From IMG/VR virus record IMGVR_UViG_3300042294_002378, positions 1 through 33,935 of that record: 33,935 nucleotides of DNA; one strand, 5' to 3'. Below, in pieces: positions 28,958 to 33,935 of the stretch. Both the position numbers and the translations under genes were made by a program. The notes beneath the pieces were generated by a model. The model saw only the letters and a list, made by a program, of their open reading frames with translations, searched no databases and was not told where the DNA came from. Each line of letters opens with the position of its first letter. Positions within the stretch are counted from its first letter, which is position 1. Source of the stretch: a virus.

Positions 28958-30026
28958 TATTTCACAAAACATTGATCCGATTGTTAGCGAGATTTATCAG
29001 CAGTACGAAAAACAGTACGGAACAGAAAAAGCCCGTACCTATCTTGGTGCCAGCATTATCGGTCGAGAATGTAAGCGTGCCCTGTGGTACGGCTTTCGCT
29101 GGGCAGCTAAAGAACAGTTTGACGGTCGATTGCTCAGACTGTTTCAAACAGGCCACCTAGCAGAACCGCGTTTTGTCGCTGATTTGCGATCCATTGGGGC
29201 TACCGTTCACGAAGTCGATCCCAACACCGGCAACCAGTTTGCCTACTCCGACTTAGGTGGGCACATGCGCGGCAACACGGACGGCGTGGCACAACATATC
29301 CCCATGGGCGGCAAGCGTTGGCATGTGTGCGAGTTCAAAACACATGGATCAAAGTCGTTTGCCAAGCTCAAAAAGGAAGGCGTCAAGAAAGCCAAGCCGG
29401 AACATTGGATACAAATGAACACTTACATGGGCTGGAGTGGCATTGATCGAGCGCTTTATCTTGCCGTTGATAAAGATACCGACGAATTGCACTCAGAACG
29501 TCTTGAGTTTGAACCGTTGGAATTTGAGCGCACCAGGGTGAAGGCCGAATCCATCATTTTTGGTGGCGAACCACCAGCAAAGATAAGCGACGATCCAAAG
29601 TTCTACCTGTGCAGTTGGTGTACGTTCAACAAGATATGCCATAGCCATCAGGTGCCAGCCGTTACCTGTCGTTCGTGCGTTCATTCCACACCGGAACGCG
29701 AAGGTGATGGTCGATGGTCGTGCGCACATTGGAAACAGCCGTCAATCCCCGTTGATTTTCAGCGCGTCGGTTGTGATCAGCATCTACCGTTACCGTTTTT
29801 GCTGACCTATGCCGAAGCGGTAGACGCGGGTGAAGGCTGGATTGGTTTTGTGCGTAAAGACAACGGTGCGCAATTCTTAGTTGCCGTGCCGAGTGTAACA
29901 ACATTACACACCAACAACCCTACTTACACCACGCATGAAATTAGCGCCGCAGCCGATCATCGGGTTATTTGCAACGCGGGAATTGATGAAATTAGAACGG
30001 CGTTTGGCGCGTCGATTAAAGGTTAA
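28950..30026 (+). CDS. Cas4/RecB-like PD-(D/E)XK exonuclease with Fe-S cysteines
   Basis: The protein has 358 residues from ATG 28950 (AGGTG 6 bases upstream; GTG 28941 is an in-frame alternative). Nuclease core: GNTDGV with Asp 111, then VCEFKTHGS with Glu 128 and Lys 130, and a QMNTYMGWSGIDRALYLAV helix/strand like the RecB motif. Cys 41 near the front (IIGRECKRALW) plus Cys 221, 224 and 230 (YLCSWCTFNKIC) have the Cas4/AddB 4Fe-4S spacing. A second Cys set follows (CRSCVHS..., CAHW, GCDQH at 240, 243, 258, 275). It should resect DNA ends for the Sak4-type recombinase. It is preceded by the RNA region and followed by the pentapeptide gene. Confidence 0.85.
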   Translation: MPDISQNIDPIVSEIYQQYEKQYGTEKARTYLGASIIGRECKRALWYGFRWAAKEQFDGRLLRLFQTGHLAEPRFVADLRSIGATVHEVDPNTGNQFAYSDLGGHMRGNTDGVAQHIPMGGKRWHVCEFKTHGSKSFAKLKKEGVKKAKPEHWIQMNTYMGWSGIDRALYLAVDKDTDELHSERLEFEPLEFERTRVKAESIIFGGEPPAKISDDPKFYLCSWCTFNKICHSHQVPAVTCRSCVHSTPEREGDGRWSCAHWKQPSIPVDFQRVGCDQHLPLPFLLTYAEAVDAGEGWIGFVRKDNGAQFLVAVPSVTTLHTNNPTYTTHEISAAADHRVICNAGIDEIRTAFGASIKG

Positions 30027-30042
30027 TTATTGGAAAACAACA

Positions 30043-30702
30043 ATGAAAATTGAAATTAAACACAGATTTACGCAACAAATATTGTTTTCGCATGAGCAGG
30101 ACAATAATTTTATGCAATTAACATTGCAACTTGCAGTTAAAGCCAAAATAAACCTGCGTGGTGCCGACCTGCGTTATGCCAACCTGCGTGGTGCCGACCT
30201 GCGTGGTGCCGACCTGCGTGGTGCCGACCTGGGTTATGCCAACCTGCGTGGTGCCGACCTGCGTTATGCCGACCTGGGTTATGCCGACCTGCGTGGTGCC
30301 AACCTGCGTGGTGCCGACCTGGGTTATGCCGAACTGGGTTATGCCGAACTGGGTTATGCCGACCTGGGTTATGCCGACCTGCGTGATGCCGACCTGGGTT
30401 ATGCCAACCTGCGTGATGCCGACCTGCGTGGTGCCAACCTGCGTGGTGCCGACCTGCGTGGTGCCGACCTGTTGTGTATGGGCGATATGGAATTTATTTT
30501 CACAATGCAATTCGATCGTTGGCCAATAGGTTTTACAAGAGATACGCTTCAAATTGGTTGCCAACGTCATTCGATTGATGATTGGAAAAACTTTGATGAT
30601 GAGAAAATAAGAAAAATGGATACAACAGCGTTTGATTGGTGGTGCAAATGGAAAGATCATATCTTTAAAACAATTGAACTATGCGTAGGAAAACAACAAT
30701 GA
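30043..30702 (+). CDS. pentapeptide-repeat protein
   Basis: The 219-residue protein starts at ATG 30043. Residues ~37-143 are about 21 consecutive A(D/N)LxG-type pentapeptides (mainly ADLRG, ANLRG, ADLGY), which fold as a right-handed square beta helix. The helix ends in ADLL followed by a non-repeat C-terminus (FDRWPIGFTRDTLQIGCQRH, DDWKNFDDEKIRKMDTTAFD, WWCKWKDHI), a tail common in phage pentapeptide proteins. Known members of the wider family mimic DNA and bind gyrase (MfpA, Qnr), but many phage ones are untested. The stop overlaps the dUTPase start as ATGA. An antisense frame through the repeats is a by-product of the 15-bp period. Confidence 0.85.
   Translation: MKIEIKHRFTQQILFSHEQDNNFMQLTLQLAVKAKINLRGADLRYANLRGADLRGADLRGADLGYANLRGADLRYADLGYADLRGANLRGADLGYAELGYAELGYADLGYADLRDADLGYANLRDADLRGANLRGADLRGADLLCMGDMEFIFTMQFDRWPIGFTRDTLQIGCQRHSIDDWKNFDDEKIRKMDTTAFDWWCKWKDHIFKTIELCVGKQQ
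30151..30471 (+). repeat. 15-bp tandem coding repeat array
   Basis: About 21 copies of a 15-base unit, GCC-GAC-CTG-CGT-GGT and close variants (GGT-TAT, AAC for GAC), encode the pentapeptide helix. Units are almost identical at DNA level, including synonymous positions, which implies recent expansion or gene conversion rather than old selection on protein alone. Length variation by slippage is likely. Confidence 0.9.
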
Positions 30703-31112
30703 ACATATTAGCAACCAAACAACTAAAAAAAGCCCACCCAACCGACGCCGCTTTTGACATTGAAGCATCAGAAGATGATGTGATTTTTTGCGGCGATAGC
30801 GCATTGATTAGCACCGATTTGAAGGTGGCAATCCCTAATGGCTACTGCGGGATTCTTAAATCGCGTAGTGGATTATCGGTAAAACACGGTATCGACGTTG
30901 GTGCAGGCGTGATTGACGCTGGCTACCGTGGCGAAGTCAAAGTATTGCTACGCAATCACTCGACCGAAGATTTTGCAATTCGTGTGGGTGATCGGATTGC
31001 ACAGTTAATGATTGTGCCGGTACCGGAAATTGAATGGATCGTTGTTTCAGAACTACCGGAAGCAGATCGTGGTGATAACGGATTTGGTAGCAGCGGTGTA
31101 GGTCATGTTTAA
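30699..31112 (+). CDS. dut: dUTPase
   Basis: The protein has 137 residues from ATG 30699 (AGGA 8 bases upstream, inside the GGAAAACAACAATGAA block that is also before the pentapeptide gene). All five trimeric dUTPase motifs are visible: DAAFDIEAS (1), KSRSGLSVKHGIDV (2), GVIDAGYRGEVKVLL (3), RIAQLMIVPVPEI (4) and RGDNGFGSSGVGHV (5). It hydrolyses dUTP to dUMP, preventing uracil incorporation and feeding dTMP synthesis, which pairs with the phage DHFR. Length and motifs are complete. Confidence 0.95.
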   Translation: MNILATKQLKKAHPTDAAFDIEASEDDVIFCGDSALISTDLKVAIPNGYCGILKSRSGLSVKHGIDVGAGVIDAGYRGEVKVLLRNHSTEDFAIRVGDRIAQLMIVPVPEIEWIVVSELPEADRGDNGFGSSGVGHV

Positions 31113-31251
31113 GGCCATTGCAAACCTACTTCTTAATGCCAGTGTTTGCGTAACTGTATTGGCAATTTGCTTAATTATTGGCGTGATTGTTGGCGTTCAA
31201 TATGTGCTTTCGTCTTTGTTTCAATGCCTGATGGAGTGTGAGCGTGAGTGA
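31105..31251 (+). CDS. 48-residue single-pass membrane protein
   Basis: ATG 31105 (overlapping the dUTPase stop) to TGA 31251 encodes MFKAIANLLLNASVCVTVLA, then ICLIIGVIVGVQYVLSSLFQ and CLMECERE. One long hydrophobic stretch (residues ~9-38) with flanking Cys and a charged C-terminus suggests a small membrane protein. It fills the only gap between dut and the next gene and overlaps the latter's start. No family is recognised. Confidence 0.6.
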   Translation: MFKAIANLLLNASVCVTVLAICLIIGVIVGVQYVLSSLFQCLMECERE

Positions 31252-31429
31252 CGGCACAGAACGCTGGGATCAAGACGCCGAGTATCTGTATAGCAGAGCA
31301 AGTCGGCTTGGCAAAAGGCCAACAGAACAACAAGAAGATGCTTTCTGCCAGCGCGTGTTCGAGCTGGTAGACGGTGGCATGTATTCAGAGGAAGCGCAAA
31401 GACAAGCGTTCGGGGAGTTGATGGGGTGA
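31244..31429 (+). CDS. hypothetical small protein
   Basis: The protein has 61 residues from GTG 31244, with GGAG 7 bases upstream; GTG 31238 is in frame but poorly spaced. Hydrophilic and helical (ERWDQDAEYLYSRASRLGKR, EQQEDAFCQRVFELVDGGMY). The stop TGA overlaps the helicase start GTG. No family is recognised; coupling to the helicase suggests a related role. Confidence 0.55.
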   Translation: MSDGTERWDQDAEYLYSRASRLGKRPTEQQEDAFCQRVFELVDGGMYSEEAQRQAFGELMG

Positions 31430-33033
31430 TCAGCCTAAGACCATACCAAACCGAAGCTGTGCAATCTATCTACGACTATTTTGGTTCTCAGCAAGGTAAT
31501 CCTTTGATTGTCCTTCCTACCGGTGCAGGCAAAAGTTTAACTATGGCGGCATTTATCAAAGGCGCTCTTGAACAATACCCAAACACGCGGATTATTTTAT
31601 TGACCCACGTTAAGGAGCTTATTGAACAAGACGCTGCCGCCATTGTGCGTTACTGGCCGGAAGCGCCTATTGGATTGTGGTCTGCCAGCGTTGGTCAAAA
31701 GCGAAAGGAACAGATCACAGTTGCCGGTATTCAATCAATCCACCGGCTACCGGCTAAGTTTGGCGGTACTGACTTGGTAATCATCGACGAGGCGCATTTA
31801 GTTAGCAAAAAGTCAGACACCATGTATGGCCGGTTCCTAGACGGTTTACGCCAATACAACCCAGCACTCAAAGTGATTGGGCTTACCGCCACGCATTACC
31901 GTATGGATTCTGGCCTATTGACCGATGGCGAACACAGGATATTTACCGACATCGCTTATGAGGCACATGTTGGCGATTTGATTAAAGCCGGTTACTTGTG
32001 TCCGTTGGTGGCTAAGAACGGTGCCACCAAAGCCGACCTGTCAGACGTGCATACCCGTGGTGGTGAGTTTGTCGCCAGTGAGTTGCAGCACGCAATGGAT
32101 AAAAGCGACCTGATAAATGGGGCGCTGGATGAGGTGGCGAACTACGCACACGACCGCAACCATATTCTAGGTTTCTGTTCTGGTATTGAACACGCGGCCC
32201 ACTGCGCAGAGTTAGCCAGAGAACGCGGTTGGATAGCGGATTTTGTTAGCGGCGATATGGGCAAGATGGAGCGCGAAGCCAAACTTAATGCGTTCAAGTC
32301 TGGTAAGACGCGATTTCTGTTCAATGCCATGTTGCTAACCACCGGATTCGATATGCCTGACATTGATTGCATCGTGATGTTACGACCAACCAAATCAACG
32401 GGGCTTTATGTGCAAATCATGGGGCGTGGTTTACGCAAACATCCAAGCAAAGACAACACCTTGGTTTTGGACTTTGCCGGTAACGTCGAACGCCACGGGC
32501 CGATTGACCAAATCAGAGTTAAAAAGAAACGTGAAGGCGGTGGCGAAGGTGTGAGCGTTGCACCAGTGAAAGAGTGCCCAAGTTGCCATGAATTCGTTCA
32601 TCCGTCCGTCATGCTGTGCCCTAACTGCGAGTATGAATGGCAGTCAAAAGCGGCGCATGGCACCGAGGCGGCTGATGCGGTCATCGTAGCGGCGTTAGAG
32701 CAACCGAAAAAGTATTTAGTAACCGACGTGGATTATTCCCGTTATTCAAAGATAGGCAAACCCGATTCCATACGAGTTACCTATTGGTGCGGCCCGACTT
32801 CATTTTCTGAATGGCTTCCGATTAACGACGAGCGTTCGCACGTCAAAAAGCATTACATATCGTGGTGCTGGAAGCGCGGGATTTTGGCCGCCGATACGAT
32901 TGAGGATTTCTTAATAATGGCAGACGAGTCAAGGATTCCGAAACCATCCACCATCACAGTTAAGCCAGACGGTGAATATTGGCGAATTATTGATGTTCAT
33001 TTTGATTGGAATAAACAAGAGGTAGCAGCATGA
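31426..33033 (+). CDS. SF2 DEAD/DEAH-box helicase with zinc finger
   Basis: The 535-residue protein starts at GTG 31426 (GTGA overlap, GGGGAG upstream). ATPase core: LRPYQTEAVQSI (Q-type), VLPTGAGKS at residues ~29-37, LTHVKELIEQD, DLVIIDEAH at 117-124, GLTATHYR, and a second domain with FSGIEHAAHCAEL-type strand and QIMGRGLRKHPSKDNTLVLD (motif VI). The C-terminal part has ECPSCHEFVHPSVMLCPNCE, a zinc ribbon. This is a ResIII/DEAD-type phage helicase, probably for replication or recombination restart. It lies in the nucleotide/recombination operon. Confidence 0.88.
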   Translation: MISLRPYQTEAVQSIYDYFGSQQGNPLIVLPTGAGKSLTMAAFIKGALEQYPNTRIILLTHVKELIEQDAAAIVRYWPEAPIGLWSASVGQKRKEQITVAGIQSIHRLPAKFGGTDLVIIDEAHLVSKKSDTMYGRFLDGLRQYNPALKVIGLTATHYRMDSGLLTDGEHRIFTDIAYEAHVGDLIKAGYLCPLVAKNGATKADLSDVHTRGGEFVASELQHAMDKSDLINGALDEVANYAHDRNHILGFCSGIEHAAHCAELARERGWIADFVSGDMGKMEREAKLNAFKSGKTRFLFNAMLLTTGFDMPDIDCIVMLRPTKSTGLYVQIMGRGLRKHPSKDNTLVLDFAGNVERHGPIDQIRVKKKREGGGEGVSVAPVKECPSCHEFVHPSVMLCPNCEYEWQSKAAHGTEAADAVIVAALEQPKKYLVTDVDYSRYSKIGKPDSIRVTYWCGPTSFSEWLPINDERSHVKKHYISWCWKRGILAADTIEDFLIMADESRIPKPSTITVKPDGEYWRIIDVHFDWNKQEVAA

Positions 33034-33374
33034 GTAAAAAAATAGCGATGTTAAATACTGGTGGTTATTACGAATATGTGATCATCCCTGAATCAATTCC
33101 GCCACAAGGCATTTTTGATTTAATGACCGCTCAGGTGTTCAAAAAAGATTACAACGATCCTTGGCGACATGTAAACGACAAGAATGTTGAGGTTCTATTC
33201 ATTGACCCTGCTGAACTACCAACACCAGACAATCAACCCGTTATCGAAATGCGCGAGGTTCTGGAGGAAAACAACCGGCTCACACGGGAAAACGAGCGAC
33301 TGCTTGAAAAGCTATCTAAGTTAGAGGCAAAGCCAACATCCACCGAGGTTGTTATTGCTGGGGGTGAGGCATGA
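33030..33374 (+). CDS. hypothetical protein with C-terminal coiled coil
   Basis: The 114-residue protein has GAGGT before ATG 33030. The N-terminal part looks like a small beta domain (MLNTGGYYEYVIIPESIPPQ); residues ~73-103 (VLEENNRLTRENERLLEKLS) form a coiled coil, then KPTSTEVVIAGGEA. It overlaps its neighbours by ATGA on both sides. No family is recognised. Confidence 0.55.
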   Translation: MSKKIAMLNTGGYYEYVIIPESIPPQGIFDLMTAQVFKKDYNDPWRHVNDKNVEVLFIDPAELPTPDNQPVIEMREVLEENNRLTRENERLLEKLSKLEAKPTSTEVVIAGGEA

Positions 33375-33580
33375 GCGCAAACAACAACGGCGGGCCAGCG
33401 TTTCCAGATTCTGATGGTCAAACGGATTATACGGGTGGCATGACCTTGCGCTATTATTTCGCGGCGAAGGCGATGCAAAGTCAAATAGCCGCAAATCTTA
33501 ATCTTAGAGGTGAGGACGTTGCAAAAAAGGCATATAAATATGCTGATGCCATGCTTGCACAACGGGAGCGTGGGGAATGA
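33371..33580 (+). CDS. GGPAFP-family small phage protein
   Basis: In this 69-residue protein, NNNGGPAFPDSDGQTDYTGG with MTLRYYFAAKAMQSQ and a helical end (KKAYKYADAMLAQRERGE) match a very common phage protein (GGPAFP...GMTLRDYFAAKAM) of unknown function. The start overlaps the previous stop as ATGA, with a GGGGGTGAGG site. Confidence 0.75.
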   Translation: MSANNNGGPAFPDSDGQTDYTGGMTLRYYFAAKAMQSQIAANLNLRGEDVAKKAYKYADAMLAQRERGE

Positions 33581-33693
33581 GTGAGTTAAAGCATACGCAG
33601 GGGCCTTGGGTTTTAGCTCCGCATGAAAGAATGCCTAATGGCGTAGCCAAACAAGTTATTGCTAAGGCCAAGGGGTCGGTATGCCAAACCTAA
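33577..33693 (+). CDS. truncated HTKGPW-type protein
   Basis: The 38-residue frame, ATG 33577 to TAA 33693, starts MSELKHTQGPWVLAPHER and ends VAKQVIAKAKGSVCQT. The front matches HTKGPW and the back matches IAKAKGEN of the intact 19441-19746 protein, while the LIAAAPDLL core is absent. It is therefore an internal deletion derivative that kept its start (ATGA overlap). It may be a remnant or a short active form. It overlaps the next gene by 13 bases. Confidence 0.5.
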   Translation: MSELKHTQGPWVLAPHERMPNGVAKQVIAKAKGSVCQT

Positions 33694-33920
33694 CCCCCCA
33701 AGATATTCGCATGGAACTCTACATAGCCAACAAAACCTTGGCTAAAGCCCAGTCTGATATTAAGTATTGGGAGAGTCTGATTGAAACCATGAGTCATGGG
33801 TGCGATTACTGCGCCCATTTCAGCAAGAACGCTTGCGCATTGGCCGGTGGTGTTACGCCACCTGCTCACGTTTTACAAAGCGGGTGCCCTGAATGGGTAT
33901 CCGACGGTATTCCATTTTGA
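33681..33920 (+). CDS. Cys-rich small phage protein
   Basis: The 79-residue protein has AAGGGG before ATG 33681. N-terminal helix (TPQDIRMELYIANKTLAKAQ), then a Cys module CDYCAHFSKNACALAGGVTP...GCPEWVSDGIPF. The pattern CxxCxH...C...GC resembles the second Cys set at the C-terminus of the exonuclease (28950-30026). A metal site is likely. It is the last complete gene before the edge. The family recurs in phage accessory regions. Confidence 0.65.
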   Translation: MPNLTPQDIRMELYIANKTLAKAQSDIKYWESLIETMSHGCDYCAHFSKNACALAGGVTPPAHVLQSGCPEWVSDGIPF

Positions 33921-33935
33921 GGGAACAAAATGCAA

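Noticed and set aside
30151-30471. CRISPR-like appearance of the short tandem repeats
   Set aside because: Units are contiguous 15-mers without spacers and lie in a coding frame; no cas genes are present (the Cas4-like gene is a phage recombination nuclease).
30118-30660. Long open frames on both strands through the pentapeptide repeats
   Set aside because: A 15-base period without stops opens several frames at once. The frame with ADLRG units, a ribosome site and a normal C-terminus is the real gene; the antisense TQVGTTQVG frame is an artefact.

Overview
The window is a contiguous stretch of a tailed-phage genome (free temperate phage or prophage). It is densely packed with overlapping genes and has no recognisable host housekeeping genes, rRNA or tRNA. 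The packaging and head genes have the order small terminase, large terminase, P22-type portal, scaffold, coat. Together with paired head-tail adaptors and no visible tape measure or tail tube, this suggests a short-tailed (podovirus-like) particle, although more tail genes may lie beyond the left edge. SAR/signal-type lysis genes, Rz/Rz1 spanins and Cro/CI-type regulators point to a Gram-negative, probably proteobacterial, host; this is inference.

Layout: (1) 1-16900, minus strand, late block. In the direction of transcription it runs VRR-NUC nuclease, small winged-helix protein, DUF6378-like protein, putative holin, Tad2-like anti-Thoeris protein, Gp49-like protein, transglycosylase endolysin, Rz/Rz1, terminases, portal, two small genes, then a terminator-bounded scaffold-coat-decoration unit, adaptors and fibre genes; the fibre runs off the left edge. 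(2) 16901-17519, a non-coding divergent region with clustered inverted repeats and one repressor-like operator. (3) 17520-20006, plus strand, an operon of small accessory genes ending in a strong terminator. (4) 24862-19966, minus strand, the Cro-like regulator, a primase-helicase, DNA-binding and zinc-ribbon proteins and dihydrofolate reductase. (5) 25009 to the right edge, plus strand: CI-like repressor, a Sak4-type recombinase module with a DUF669 partner, a long structured RNA region, a Cas4-like exonuclease, pentapeptide-repeat protein, dUTPase, SF2 helicase and small proteins.

Two things stand out. First, 28067-28918 is about 850 bases without a plausible gene, packed with perfect stems (up to 11 bp) and GNRA loops on the plus strand. 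It looks like a giant ornate phage RNA of the GOLLD/ROOL kind or an undescribed class, inserted between the recombination genes. Second, a 15-bp palindromic motif (TTGAG-N5-CTCAA and near variants) occurs five times, at the start of the early transcription units and between cro and cI, and probably defines the repressor regulon.

The genes fit a temperate life cycle: CI/Cro control at 24650-25629, replication by the primase-helicase, recombination by Sak4/DUF669/exonuclease, nucleotide supply by DHFR and dUTPase, then late assembly and lysis. No integrase is visible in the window. Function calls rest on motif and family recognition by eye, since no database search was possible.
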